64,000 bases of DNA from Pseudophaeobacter leonis. Lineage in GTDB: Bacteria; Pseudomonadota; Alphaproteobacteria; Rhodobacterales; Rhodobacteraceae. The notes under the pieces are model-generated. The model had not been told where the DNA came from and searched no databases. It saw only the letters and a program-made list of their open reading frames with translations. Positions 1 to 9,578 of the stretch are shown in pieces. The translations under genes were made by a program, and so were the position numbers. The DNA is taken from the NCBI RefSeq assembly GCF_002087335.1, contig NZ_MWVJ01000008.1:1-64000 (forward strand), written 5' to 3'. The number at the start of each line of letters is the position of its first letter. Position 1 is the stretch's first letter.

Positions 1-57
1 CTGGTCCCTGGGTGTTTTTCTCCATGACCTGCCCGGCCAGCCATGCTAGGCGGGGCT

Positions 58-2325
58 ATGAGCCGTATACCCTCCAAGGCCGAGATCCTCGATTGGATCA
101 GTGCCCACCCGACCCAAACCGCGAAACGTGACATTGCCAAAGCTTTTGGCATCAAGGGCGCTGACCGCATTGATCTCAAGCGCCTGCTCAAAGAGCTGGA
201 GGCCGAAGGTCATCTGCAAAAGCGCAACAAGACCTATCGCGACCCCGAGCAATTGCCGCCCGTCACCCTGTTGCAAATCAAAGCGCCTGACGACAATGGC
301 GACCTGTATGCAGAGCCGATGGAATGGCACGGTGAGGGGGTTGAGCCTGTCGTTCTGTTGGTCACCGCAGCGGGCGGGCCTGCGTTGGGTCAGGGCGATC
401 GCATTCTGGCCCGGCTCAGCAAGGTTGAGGGCACGGATCACCACTATGAAGCCCGCCTTATCCGACGCATTGGCGTCAATCCCAAGCGGGTGATCGGCAT
501 TTTCCGCAAGGGGGCCGAGGGCGGCCGCATTGTTCCTATCGACAAGTCCTCTTCCAACGAGTGGACCGTGGCGGCAGATGTGATGCAGGGCGCCCGCGAT
601 GGCGAGTTGGTCGAGGCAGAACAGGCTGGCCCCAAGGGCCGCATGGGCCTGCCACGTGCCCGGATTGTGGCCCGTCTCGGGGATCCCAGCGCGCCAAAGG
701 CGGTGTCGCTGATTGCGATCCACCAGCACGGCATCCCGGACGCGTTCCCAGATAAGGTGGTCGCCGAGGCAAATGCCGCCAAACCCATGGGCCTTACGGG
801 CCGCGAAGATCTGCGCGAGATGCCCCTGATCACCATCGATCCGGCGGACGCGCGCGACCATGATGACGCCTGCTATGCCGAAGCCGATTCCGATCCCAAA
901 AACCCCGGTGGCCATATCATCTGGGTCGCCATCGCCGATGTCGCCGCCTATGTGACCCCCGGCAGCGCGCTGGACCGCGAAGCGCGCAAACGCGGTAATT
1001 CCTCTTATTTCCCCGACCGGGTGGTGCCAATGCTGCCGGACCGGCTGTCTGGCGATCTGTGCTCTTGGCACGAGGGCGTGCCGCGTCCCTGTCTGGCCGT
1101 TTGCATGCAGATCGACGCTGCGGGCAACAAAATCTCGCACCGCTTTGTGCGGGCTCTGATGCAGTCTGACGCCTCGCTGCATTACGCCGAGGTGCAGGAC
1201 GCCATGGACGGGCAGCTAACAGAGCGCACCGAGCGCTTTTTGGAGCCGGTGATCAAACCGCTCTATGCCGCCTATGAGGCCCTAAAGCAGGCCCGCGCCG
1301 AACGCGAGCCGCTGGACCTGGATCTGCCTGAGCGCAAAATCATCCTGAGCGACAGTGGCGAGGTCACTTCGGTGGCCTTCCGCGACCGGCTGGATGCGCA
1401 TCGCCTGATCGAAGAATTCATGATTCTCGCCAATGTGTCAGCCGCAGAAACCCTGATCAAAAAGCTCTCGCCACTGTTGTTCCGGGTTCACGAAGAACCC
1501 GCCCCACAAAAGCTGGAAGCGCTGCGCGAAACCGCCCTGGCCGCCGGGTTGCCACTTGCCAAGGGACAGGTACTGCAGACCAGGCACCTCAATGCGCTGC
1601 TCAATAGCGCGGCGGGGACCGATGACGCCGAGCTGATCAATATCTCCGCCCTGCGCTCGATGCAGCAGGCTTATTATACGCCAGAGAACTTTGGCCACTT
1701 TGGCCTCGCGCTGCGCAACTATGCGCATTTCACCTCGCCCATCCGGCGCTACGCCGACCTCATCGTGCACCGCTCACTGGTCTCGGCCCATGGCTGGGGC
1801 GATGATGGGTTGTCACCGGCTGAGATTGACGGGTTGGACGAGACTGCCACCCATATTTCCGAGACCGAGCGCCGTTCGATGATCGCAGAACGCGACACCA
1901 CGGATCGCTATCTAGCGGCCTATCTGTCGGAACGGGTTGGCAATGAATTCACCGGACGCATAAGCGGCATTGCGCGCTTTGGTGCCTTTGTGAAGATGGA
2001 TGAAACCGGCGCTGACGGTCTGGTTCCGGTACGCACCATTGGCCGCGAGTATTTCAATTTCGACGCCGATGCCGGAGCGCTGATTGGTGTCGACACCGGC
2101 CTCACCCTCTCGATTGGGCAACGGGTTACCGTACGCCTCACCCAGGCCGCGCCAGTCACCGGCGGGCTGGAGCTGGAACTGTTGGCGATTGAGGGCGAAG
2201 GCCTGCCAAAAGGCCGCAGTGGCAGCGGTCGGCGCAGCCCAGCCGGGCGCCATATCAAGCGCAAGAGCAGCAAATCCAAGCACAAGGCCGCCAAGGTGAA
2301 ACGCAAGGTAGAGCGTAAACGTTAG
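58..2325 (+). CDS. rnr: Ribonuclease R (3'-5' exoribonuclease)
   Basis: Hydrolytic 3'-5' exoribonuclease that degrades structured RNA in the cytoplasm. The roughly 755-residue protein has the family layout: an N-terminal winged-helix and cold-shock region, a central RNB catalytic domain, an S1 domain near residues 640-710, and a Lys/Arg-rich tail. The acidic metal-binding cluster DARDHDD lies near residue 262. An ATG at 43 is in frame, but I chose the ATG at 58 because MSRIPSK matches the usual RNase R beginning and AGGCGGGG precedes it. The gene stands alone and ends at a strong bidirectional terminator. The 57 bases before it may hold the end of an upstream gene that cannot be identified. 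Confidence 0.93.
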   Translation: MSRIPSKAEILDWISAHPTQTAKRDIAKAFGIKGADRIDLKRLLKELEAEGHLQKRNKTYRDPEQLPPVTLLQIKAPDDNGDLYAEPMEWHGEGVEPVVLLVTAAGGPALGQGDRILARLSKVEGTDHHYEARLIRRIGVNPKRVIGIFRKGAEGGRIVPIDKSSSNEWTVAADVMQGARDGELVEAEQAGPKGRMGLPRARIVARLGDPSAPKAVSLIAIHQHGIPDAFPDKVVAEANAAKPMGLTGREDLREMPLITIDPADARDHDDACYAEADSDPKNPGGHIIWVAIADVAAYVTPGSALDREARKRGNSSYFPDRVVPMLPDRLSGDLCSWHEGVPRPCLAVCMQIDAAGNKISHRFVRALMQSDASLHYAEVQDAMDGQLTERTERFLEPVIKPLYAAYEALKQARAEREPLDLDLPERKIILSDSGEVTSVAFRDRLDAHRLIEEFMILANVSAAETLIKKLSPLLFRVHEEPAPQKLEALRETALAAGLPLAKGQVLQTRHLNALLNSAAGTDDAELINISALRSMQQAYYTPENFGHFGLALRNYAHFTSPIRRYADLIVHRSLVSAHGWGDDGLSPAEIDGLDETATHISETERRSMIAERDTTDRYLAAYLSERVGNEFTGRISGIARFGAFVKMDETGADGLVPVRTIGREYFNFDADAGALIGVDTGLTLSIGQRVTVRLTQAAPVTGGLELELLAIEGEGLPKGRSGSGRRSPAGRHIKRKSSKSKHKAAKVKRKVERKR

Positions 2326-2329
2326 CCCT

Positions 2330-2361
2330 GACACTGGGACCATCAGACACTGGGACCATCA
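2330..2361. repeat. Perfect 16-bp tandem duplication after rnr
   Basis: The 16-mer gacactgggaccatca occurs twice head to tail, starting five bases after the rnr stop codon and ending before the terminator hairpin. Neither copy is coding. It is one of several short tandem duplications in the spacers of this window. Confidence 0.9.
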
Positions 2362-2383
2362 AAGAAACTGACTACTCGCATAA

Positions 2384-2413
2384 AAAAGGCCCCGAAAATC
2401 CTCGGGGCCTTTT
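2384..2413. terminator. Bidirectional intrinsic terminator between rnr and potC
   Basis: A 12-bp stem (aaaaggccccga paired with tcggggcctttt) around a six-base loop, with A and T runs on both sides. It can end rnr on the plus strand and the polyamine transporter operon on the minus strand, which converge here. Confidence 0.9.
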
Positions 2414-2435
2414 CTTTATGATCTCAGGCAGCGCC

Positions 2436-3290
2436 TTAGCTGGGGCTCATACCGCGCAGACGTTCCGAGCGGCGCCGCAGCATCTCAACCGTTGCCAGCA
2501 GCATGATCGAAATCGCCACCAAGAGGGTCGCCACCGCCAGAATGGTGGGTGAAATCTGCTCACGCAGGCCGATGAACATCTGCCAGGACAGCGTCTTTTG
2601 GCCGGCAGAGCCAACAAACAGCACCACCACCACCTCATCGAACGAGGTGATAAAGGCAAACAGACCGCCGGAAATCACGCCCGGCAGGATCAGCGGCATC
2701 TGAATGCGGAAGAAGGTGGTCACGGGGTCAGCCCCCATATTGGCCGCAGCACGCGTCAGCGAGCGGTCAAATCCCACAAGCGTTGCGGTCACAGTGATGA
2801 TCACAAAGGGGATACCCAATGCCGCATGCGCCAGAACCACACCAAAATAGGTGCCCTGCAGACCAATCCGGCTATAGAAAAAGTACATACCGGCGGCCGA
2901 GATGATCAGCGGCACGATCATGGGCGAGATCAGAATCGCCATGATTGCGCGGCGGAAGGGCACATGTGGCTGGCTAAGACCGATTGCCGCCAGGGTGCCA
3001 AAGGTCACCGAGACCAGCGTCGCCATCGGCGCGATCTTCAGCGAGTTCCACATAGAGCTCTGCCAGGAGTCATTGCTGAAGAAATCGCGGTAGTGCTTTA
3101 GCGAAAACCCTTCAGGATCGAGCCGCAGCATTTCCGGCGTGAAGGTAAAGAAGTCCTGCGCATTAAAGCTCAGAGGGATGATGACGATGATCGGCGCAAT
3201 CAGGAAGAAAAAGATCAACCCGCAGATTACCCGAAAAGAGTAGTACCAAACCCGTTGGCCGGTTGTCGCATATGGAGGAAGTGCACTCAT
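2436..3290 (-). CDS. potC: Polyamine-type ABC transporter permease (PotC/PotI class)
   Basis: Inner-membrane permease subunit of a spermidine/putrescine-type importer. The 284 residues contain about six hydrophobic segments, one near residues 15-38, and the cytoplasmic coupling (EAA) loop around residues 180-205, reading AAANMGADP followed by a FFRIQMPLILPG stretch. Length is normal for PotC. It is the last gene of the minus-strand operon potA-potD-potB-potC, lies 6 bp after potB, and is followed by a bidirectional terminator. Substrate is inferred from family and context; related permeases also carry other cationic amines. Confidence 0.85.
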   Translation of the reverse strand: MSALPPYATTGQRVWYYSFRVICGLIFFFLIAPIIVIIPLSFNAQDFFTFTPEMLRLDPEGFSLKHYRDFFSNDSWQSSMWNSLKIAPMATLVSVTFGTLAAIGLSQPHVPFRRAIMAILISPMIVPLIISAAGMYFFYSRIGLQGTYFGVVLAHAALGIPFVIITVTATLVGFDRSLTRAAANMGADPVTTFFRIQMPLILPGVISGGLFAFITSFDEVVVVLFVGSAGQKTLSWQMFIGLREQISPTILAVATLLVAISIMLLATVEMLRRRSERLRGMSPS

Positions 3291-3296
3291 TGTCGG

Positions 3297-4568
3297 TTAC
3301 CCCAGCTTCACGTTGTCGATGCCGACAATCTTGTCATAGACCCAGTACAGCAGCAGAACCACCACCAGCAAAATTGCTCCCAGTGCGGCGCCCAGCCCCC
3401 AGTTGCCCGATGTCGAGATGTGATAGGCGATCAGGTTAGAGATAAAGGTGCCCTTGGTGCCACCAACCAGCGCGGGGGTGATGTAGTAGCCCACAGCAAG
3501 GATGAAGCAGAGAATGGATCCCGCGCCAATACCTGGAATTGACTGCGGGAAGTAGACCCGCCAGAAGGCCGTCCAGTTGGTGGCGCCCAGCGATTTTGCC
3601 GCCCGCAGATAGGTTGGCTGAATTGTCTGCATCACCGAATACATCGGCAAGATCATAAAGGGCAGCAGGATATGGGTCATCGCAATGATGGTGCCCAGCT
3701 CGTTGTTGATCAGCACAAGTCGGTTGTCGTCCGCCACAAGACCAATCCAGACCAACACGTCATTGATGACACCCTGCTGTTGCAGCAGGATTTTCCAGGA
3801 CGAGGTTCGCACCAGCAGCGAGGTCCAGAAAGGCAAAAGCACCAGGATCATCAGCAGGTTGGCGGTTCGGGTCGGAAGATTGGCCAGCAACCAGGCAACC
3901 GGATAGCCAAGCAGGATACAGCTGAACATGATGATCAGGGACATCCGCATGGTCCGGATCAGCATGGTATTGTAGATGCGCTCGGTCTCGGGGCGCACCT
4001 CGACACCGTCGGAGCCCAGTTTCAGATCCACCGCGTTGAGGAAATAGCCCATGGTTCGAAGGCCGGAATAGGTTTTGATGGTCCGCCAGAGCTCAATATC
4101 GGCCCAGCCATCGTTGAGCTCAATCAGGCGCTCCTTGTAGGGGCCTTCATTCTCAACGTCCCATTTTTTGATTTTACGGCCAGATTTACGAAAAACCGAG
4201 GAAATTCCGGGATTCTCATAGTTCAGGCGTTTTGCAACTTTGGTGTGGCCCTTGGCCTCGGCCGCGGCCTTCAGATCAACGGCCAGGGCGGCGAAAACCG
4301 CCTCATCGGGCAGCTCCGGCGAGGCCGGATCCCAACTCTCGAGCGCCTTTACAGTCTGCGGCAGAACCTCCTGAACGATGCGATTGTCCACCGAACGGAA
4401 CAGCATGTCGCCAACCGGCAGGATGAAGGTCACAAGAATAAGCAAGAGCAAGGGTGCGATCAGCATCAGTGCCCGGATCTTCTGCATCCGCAGTGCCTTT
4501 GCGAGGCTACGCTTCAGAGGCGTGCCATCAGCGGCCAGCACTGGGCCGTTTTGGGTGGTATCACTCAT
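3297..4568 (-). CDS. potB: Polyamine-type ABC transporter permease (PotB/PotH class), extended
   Basis: Partner permease of PotC. At 423 residues it is about 120 longer than a classical PotB. The extra length lies between the first membrane segment (about residues 34-56) and the rest: a hydrophilic stretch of roughly 150 residues, rich in Lys and Glu, probably periplasmic. The core carries the EAA loop AAKSLGATNWTAFWRVYFP near residues 325-345. This extended form is common among proteobacterial putrescine/spermidine-type permeases. It ends 6 bp before potC. Confidence 0.85.
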   Translation of the reverse strand: MSDTTQNGPVLAADGTPLKRSLAKALRMQKIRALMLIAPLLLLILVTFILPVGDMLFRSVDNRIVQEVLPQTVKALESWDPASPELPDEAVFAALAVDLKAAAEAKGHTKVAKRLNYENPGISSVFRKSGRKIKKWDVENEGPYKERLIELNDGWADIELWRTIKTYSGLRTMGYFLNAVDLKLGSDGVEVRPETERIYNTMLIRTMRMSLIIMFSCILLGYPVAWLLANLPTRTANLLMILVLLPFWTSLLVRTSSWKILLQQQGVINDVLVWIGLVADDNRLVLINNELGTIIAMTHILLPFMILPMYSVMQTIQPTYLRAAKSLGATNWTAFWRVYFPQSIPGIGAGSILCFILAVGYYITPALVGGTKGTFISNLIAYHISTSGNWGLGAALGAILLVVVLLLYWVYDKIVGIDNVKLG

Positions 4569-4604
4569 GGTGGGGGTCCCCGTCGGGTCTTTTTGTTTGT
4601 GGAG

Positions 4605-4634
4605 AAGGGGCCCGGCACTGGGGCCGGGCCCTTT
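4605..4634 (-). other. Intercistronic hairpin between potD and potB
   Basis: A GC-rich 12-bp stem with a six-base loop lies between the binding-protein gene and the permease gene. There is no T run after it on the minus strand, so it is unlikely to be a full terminator. Such hairpins after binding-protein genes often stabilise the upstream message and lower permease expression. The role here is inferred. Confidence 0.55.
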
Positions 4635-4657
4635 CCCAGTCTCACAACGAGGTCAGA

Positions 4658-5765
4658 TTACTTGACCAACCAGGCCTGGAACTTTCCGTCCAGATCGTCA
4701 CGGTTGTCTGCCCACCACTCATAGTCATAGGTGTGCACGTTAGCCGAGTTTGCAGGATCGGTAGGCATATGGGGTGCCATGTCGATGCCCAGCTCAGCGT
4801 GCTTACCAACCAGAGGCGCCGAAGAGGCACGGGCCGGGCCGTAAGAGATGTAGGCCGCCTGATCCGCAAGACGCTGCGTGTCGGTTGCGAACTTCAGGAA
4901 GTCCATGACGCGGGCTTTGCGGTCAGCAGGCAGACCGGCGGGAACGATCCAGCCGTCCAGGTCAAAGGACTGCATGTCCCAGAGCATACCAATCGGCTGG
5001 TTCTGCTCGGCAATGGCCGAGAACAGACGGCCGTTGTAGGTCGAAACCCATGATAACTTCGCCATCGGCCAGCAGCTGGGGTGTTTCCGCACCAGCAGAC
5101 CACCAGACAACGCTTTCCTTGATGGTGTCGAGCTTGGCCAGGGCCTGCGCTACACCTTCGTCGGTGCCCAGAACGTCATAGATGTCGTCCTTGGCAACGC
5201 CGTCGCAATACAGAGCCCACTCAAGGTTGTCGATTGGACGCTTTTGCAGCGCACGTTTGCCGGGGAACTTTGCCAGGTCAAACACGTCACAAACGGTGGT
5301 CGGCGCTTCGGCGCCAACCAGGTCGGTGCGGTAGCCAAAGGTGGTCGAGTAAACGATCTGTGGCACAAAGCAGTCGGAAACCAACAGGTTGCCAAAGTCG
5401 TCGGAGGCCGAGGTGCCATCGGGGGCTGCGGCCAGATCTGCGTCATGGTCGATTTCATCGGCCAGACCTTCGTCGCACAGGCGCATGGCGTCAGAGGCAA
5501 CCGCGTCAACCAGATCCCAGGTTACATTGCCGGTTTCGTTCATGGCGCGCAGTTTCGCAACAGCTTCGCCCGAGCTTTCGTCCCAGATGACCTTCAGGCC
5601 AGGGTTCGCCGCAATATAGGGCTCAACATAGGCTTTGTGCTGGCTGGCCTGATAGGCACCGCCCCAGGACACCAGGGTCAGTTCGTTAGACATGTCTTCG
5701 GCAAAGGCCGCAGGCGCGCAAAGCGCCGTGGTCATCGCCAATGCTGACAGTTTTGTCATCTTCAT
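4658..5765 (-). pseudogene. potD: Polyamine ABC transporter periplasmic binding protein, frame broken
   Basis: Solute-binding protein of the spermidine/putrescine type. An N-terminal signal peptide (about residues 1-22, ending AAFA) is followed by NELTLVSWGGAYQ, a start typical of PotD-like proteins. The frame breaks near 5047: the first frame runs through GEVIMG and the sequence resumes one frame over at STYNGRLFSAIAEQ. Removing one base from the gggttt run restores 368 residues, normal for the family. The remaining sequence has no other stops, so an indel error is likelier than decay. It lies between potA and potB in the operon. Confidence 0.85.
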
Positions 5766-5850
5766 GAGGGTTCACTCCTTGTTATACAATCGTTCGGAAA
5801 CTTTTGTCCCCCCGGTCATGATCGCCAGAGGTTATGCTTATGTGCCGCCC

Positions 5851-5876
5851 GGATCAGGCGTCCGGATCAGGCGTCC
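5851..5876. repeat. 13-bp tandem duplication at the potA stop codon
   Basis: The 13-mer ggatcaggcgtcc occurs twice in succession. One copy overlaps the last codons and stop of potA; the other lies just downstream in the potA-potD spacer. Confidence 0.85.
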
Positions 5877-6967
5877 AGGGCGTGGCAGTCACTGGGCAGC
5901 CAGCCGATTTCAATCTGCTGACCGGGCTTCAGACGCTCCTGATCGGGGGCATTTCGTGTCTTGATGACGAATTCTTCATTGCCAGCAACCCGCAGACGGG
6001 TGCGGAAGATATCGCCCATGTAGATGAATTCGAGCACTTCGGCCTTCAGGGTGTGGACCCCCTCAGCAAGACGCTCTTTGTTGTATTCAACGCGCTCGGG
6101 ACGAATGGACACGCGGGTGCGCTCGCCGGGTTTGCTGACGTTGACCGGCCGACAGTCGATCAGCTCTCCGCCGTCCAGCTGGACCAGAGCAACACCATTG
6201 TTGATCTCTTTGACGGTGCCGTCGAGGGTGTTATTTGCACCGATGAACTGCGCCACAAAGCTGTTTTGTGGTTCTTCATACAGCTTGTCTGGCGGCGCCA
6301 GCTGCTGAATGCGGCCATCTTCAAACACCGCAACGCGGTCCGACATGGTCAGGGCTTCTGTCTCGTCGTGGGTCACATAGACCACGGTGATGCCCAGACG
6401 ATGCGCCAGGTGGGTGATTTCGAACTGCATCTTTTCGCGCAGCTGCTTGTCCAGCGCGCCAAGGGGTTCATCCATCAAAACCAGTTCAGGTTCAAACACC
6501 AGTGCGCGGGCCAAAGCAATACGCTGCTGCTGACCACCAGAAAGCTGCGAGGGACGACGGCCGCCAAAGGCGCCCATTTCCACCATATCCAGCGCCCGCT
6601 TCACCTTTGCCTCACGATCCGACTTGCCAATCTTGCGGACCTCCAACGGGAAGGAAAGGTTCTCGGCGATCGTCATATGCGGAAACAAAGCGTAGTTCTG
6701 AAACACCATGCCGATGCCGCGTTTGTGCGGTGGGATGTTGTTGATCGAGGTGCCACCAAGACGGATATCGCCATGGGTTGCAGTCTCAAATCCGGCCAAC
6801 ATCATCAGGCAGGTTGTTTTGCCAGAACCCGAGGGGCCCAACATGGTGAGGAATTCACCCTTGGGCATAGTGAGGTTCAAATCTTTTACGACAAGGTTCT
6901 CACCATCGTAACTCTTCTGCACGCGTTCGAATTCCACGAACGCGTCGGCGTTTGACGCATCAGCCAA
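5867..6967 (-). CDS. potA: Polyamine-type ABC transporter ATP-binding protein
   Basis: Cytoplasmic ATPase that powers the importer formed with PotB and PotC. The 366 residues show Walker A (GPSGSGKTT, about residues 45-53), Q-loop, the ABC signature LSGGQQQR (about 142-149), Walker B (LVLMDEPLGALD) and the switch His in VTHDETEAL, then a C-terminal TOBE region. The start appears to be TTG at 6967, seven bases after a GGGGAG ribosome-binding site. First gene of the minus-strand operon potA-potD-potB-potC. Confidence 0.9.
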   Translation of the reverse strand: MADASNADAFVEFERVQKSYDGENLVVKDLNLTMPKGEFLTMLGPSGSGKTTCLMMLAGFETATHGDIRLGGTSINNIPPHKRGIGMVFQNYALFPHMTIAENLSFPLEVRKIGKSDREAKVKRALDMVEMGAFGGRRPSQLSGGQQQRIALARALVFEPELVLMDEPLGALDKQLREKMQFEITHLAHRLGITVVYVTHDETEALTMSDRVAVFEDGRIQQLAPPDKLYEEPQNSFVAQFIGANNTLDGTVKEINNGVALVQLDGGELIDCRPVNVSKPGERTRVSIRPERVEYNKERLAEGVHTLKAEVLEFIYMGDIFRTRLRVAGNEEFVIKTRNAPDQERLKPGQQIEIGWLPSDCHALDA

Positions 6968-7204
6968 ATCAGGCTCCCCGTTTGTATAATCGGCAGATTG
7001 GTTCTGCGCTTCTTCTTTAATGTAAGCACACCCTTGGTGCGGTATGCAACCGGATCATCAGAATAGGTATTTTAACCAGCTTAGGATCATATAGTAGCTG
7101 ACTTAGACTGTCTGCGACACCCCCGATCAGATTTGCGACAGATTTAGCGGTTTTCGCTGCTGTTGCGACAGGCAAACCTTAATCAGCACAAATTGGAGGC
7201 GAAA
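6968..7204 (-). promoter_or_regulatory. Promoter region of the potA operon with three TGCGACA repeats
   Basis: Non-coding stretch between the potA operon and the aminotransferase gene. It contains TGCGACA at 7113-7119, 7134-7140 and 7164-7170, spaced 21 and 30 bp apart, so all three fall on about the same face of the helix. A weak promoter-like pair (TTGCAT, 18 bases, TTACAT) lies nearer potA. Which regulator binds is unknown. Confidence 0.4.
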
Positions 7205-7212
7205 TGCAAAGA

Positions 7213-7239
7213 CGCCCCGCACCTGACAGGCGCGAGGCG
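7213..7239 (-). terminator. Candidate terminator after the aminotransferase gene
   Basis: A hairpin of eight pairs (one G-U) with a further inner stem. On the minus strand only a weak tcttt follows. It lies about 50 bp past the aminotransferase stop codon. Confidence 0.45.
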
Positions 7240-7291
7240 AAATTTCCGCTCAGCAAAAAAATGCGGCGCGATCCGTCCCGTTCATGAGAAA

Positions 7292-8687
7292 TTACGCGCT
7301 GTGCAGCAAATCCTGCTCCTGCAGAATCGCGTAGCATTCATCCAGCGACTTGCGCGCGCGCGCGATCAACACATCAATGTCTGCGGGTTCAATCACCAGC
7401 GGAGGCGAGATGATCATCCGGTCTCCCACGTGGCGCATGATCAGATTGTTGGCAAAGCAGCGCTCGCGGCAGATATAGCCGATGGTGCCACCAGCGGCGG
7501 CAAACGCTGCACGGGTGGCCTTGTTGGGGGTCAGGGCAATCGAGCCCATCATACCAACAATTCTGGCTTCCCCAACCAGCGGATGATCCGCGAGGGCCTC
7601 CCATTTCTCTTTCAGATAGGGGCCAGCCACGTTTTGAACATGGCCAACAACGTCTTCTTCTTCCAGAATACGCAAGGTTCTCCAAGGCGACAGCCGAGGC
7701 CACGGGATGGCCGGAATAGGTGTAGCCATGGTTGAACTCATCCGAACCAATCACCGCGGCGACCTCGTCAGATACAATGGATCCGCCGATGGGCGCATAG
7801 CCCGAGGAAAGGCCTTTGGCGATGGTCATGATGTCAGGTCGAATGCCTACGGTTTCAGAGCCAAACCAGTTGCCGGTCCGGCCAAATCCGCAGATGACCT
7901 CATCGGCGATCAACAGGATTTCATACTTATCGCAGATGCGCTGGATTTCCGGCCAATAGGTGGCTGGCGGCACGATGACACCCCCGGCGCCCTGCACCGG
8001 CTCTGCGATAAAGGCGGCAACGCGATCTTCGCCCAGCTCCAGAATGGCCGCTTCCAGCTCCTGCGCCCGCGCCAGACCAAAGTCATCCTCAGGGGTGTCG
8101 CCGCCCTCAGCCCACCAATGGGGCTGGTTGATGTGGTGAATATCCGGGATCGGCAAGCCACCCTGCTCGTGCATCGCGCTCATGCCGCCCAATGAGCCAC
8201 TGCCAACAGTTGATCCGTGATAGGCGTTCTTACGGCTGATAAGAATGGATTTTGTCGGCTTGCCCTTCAGCGCCCAATAGTGCCGCACCATGCGGATATT
8301 GGTGTCATTTGCCTCAGAGCCGGACCCGGCAAAGAACACATGGTTCAGATCGCCCGGCGCCAGTTCAGCGATTTTGGCCGCCAGCGCGATGGCCGGGGCG
8401 TGGCTGGTCTGAAAGAAGGTGTTGTAATAGGGCAGCTCGCGCATCTGACGCGCCGCGACATCGGCCAGCTCATCACGGCCATAGCCGATATTGACGCACC
8501 AAAGCCCGGCCATCGCATCGAGGATCTCGTTGCCTTCGCTGTCGGTCAGCGTAACGCCGCTGGCGCGGGTGATGATACGCGTGCCCTTTTCGGCCAACTC
8601 ACCATTGGCGGTAAAAGGATGCATATGGTGGGCGGCGTCCAGAGCCTGCAATTCGGCCGTGGGCATGTGATTGGTGATCGCGTTCAT
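7292..8687 (-). pseudogene. Class III PLP aminotransferase (putrescine/amine-pyruvate type), frame broken
   Basis: Pyridoxal-phosphate enzyme of the omega-transaminase class. Visible marks are the AGSGSEANDT substrate/PLP region near residue 117, the glycine-rich HGSTVGSGSLGG, the aspartate motif LIADEVICGFGRTG and the catalytic lysine in TIAKGLSSGYAP. The frame breaks near 7673: ALENL continues one frame over as RILEEEDVVGHVQ. Deleting one base restores 464 residues, normal for the family. Between the two polyamine transporters and next to a GntR regulator, it probably transfers the amino group of putrescine or a related amine to pyruvate; the substrate is inferred. Confidence 0.83.
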
Positions 8688-8725
8688 CGGGCTGACTCCA
8701 TCCGTAAGAGGTTGCCATCAGAATA

Positions 8726-8734
8726 TGATCAAAT
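8726..8734. promoter_or_regulatory. Shared TGATCAAAT motif upstream of the aminotransferase gene
   Basis: TGATCAAAT lies 39 bp before the aminotransferase start, between it and the GntR gene. The same nine bases recur at 9527-9535 in the GntR-potF divergent spacer, making it a candidate half-operator for the GntR-family protein. No binding data; inferred from the repeat and position. Confidence 0.3.
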
Positions 8735-8752
8735 TTCGCCTTGTCAATCGAA

Positions 8753-9475
8753 TCAGTTGGCGCGGCCCAGGCCCTGGCTCACCTGTTCCATGCCCTGTGC
8801 CACGTCTTTTTCCATCGCCAGCGCAACTTTTTCTGGCTGCCTTTGTCGCATGGCCTCAAGGATGTCTTTATGGCGGTCCGGAAAGCTCTGGGTGCCGAAG
8901 CGGCCGCGACCCACCCGCAGGGAGGGGCCAAAGCGCAGCCAGAGACGATCAGCAAGGTCCGCCATGATCGGCGCATTTGCACAGGCATACAGCCCAGAGT
9001 GGAAGCTGTAGTTCTGCACCAGATAGCCCGCAACATCGCCGGCAGATATCGCCTGATCCAGGGCCGTATCTATCGCCTCAAGCTGGTCAATCTGATCATC
9101 CGTGATATGCAGAGCGGCCCGGCGGGCCAGCTCGGACTCTATTGTTTTCCTGACAAAACCCAGCTCATCAATGTCTTCAGAGCGCAGCAGCGGCACCGAG
9201 ACACGGCGGTTGCCCTGAAACACCAAAGCCCCATCTGAAATCAGCCGGCGAATGGCCTCACGCACCGGCGTCATGCCAGCATTCAGCGCCTCTGTCAGAC
9301 CCTGTATTGTGACCGCTTGCCCTGGCGCCAACTCTCCAAAAAGTATCTGCGCCCGCAGCTGTTGATAGACGGTTTCATGGGCGGGCAATTTGGCTCCCTC
9401 ACCTGGGGCTCCCTGAGTTGCTGAATTGGTCACCGACACTGGGGCTTTTCCTCCTAATTTTTGGGCAGCTTGCAC
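8753..9475 (-). CDS. GntR-family transcriptional regulator (FCD/FadR subgroup)
   Basis: DNA-binding regulator of 240 residues. A winged helix-turn-helix covers roughly residues 32-98 (ETVYQQLRAQIL, then TPVREAIRRL), and an all-helical FCD ligand-binding domain fills residues 105-230, with the conserved HSGLY and RHKDIL positions. The longest frame starts at a GTG at 9475; internal starts cannot be excluded because the first 30 residues are poorly conserved in this family. It sits between the aminotransferase gene and the divergently transcribed potF operon, so it is the likely local regulator of polyamine uptake and use. Confidence 0.85.
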   Translation of the reverse strand: MQAAQKLGGKAPVSVTNSATQGAPGEGAKLPAHETVYQQLRAQILFGELAPGQAVTIQGLTEALNAGMTPVREAIRRLISDGALVFQGNRRVSVPLLRSEDIDELGFVRKTIESELARRAALHITDDQIDQLEAIDTALDQAISAGDVAGYLVQNYSFHSGLYACANAPIMADLADRLWLRFGPSLRVGRGRFGTQSFPDRHKDILEAMRQRQPEKVALAMEKDVAQGMEQVSQGLGRAN

Positions 9476-9526
9476 GAAGTTCTGCCCGGTGGAAACATAA
9501 ACAGTATTGCCGAACGAGGCAAAACT

Positions 9527-9535
9527 TGATCAAAT
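9527..9535. promoter_or_regulatory. Shared TGATCAAAT motif in the GntR-potF divergent spacer
   Basis: Second copy of the nine-base motif seen at 8726-8734. It lies in the 103-bp spacer between the GntR gene and potF, 44 bp upstream of the potF start, where a regulator could act on both promoters. Confidence 0.3.
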
Positions 9536-9578
9536 CCAGCATAGCCGGGCTGACACCGGTACCCACAGGGAGATATTC

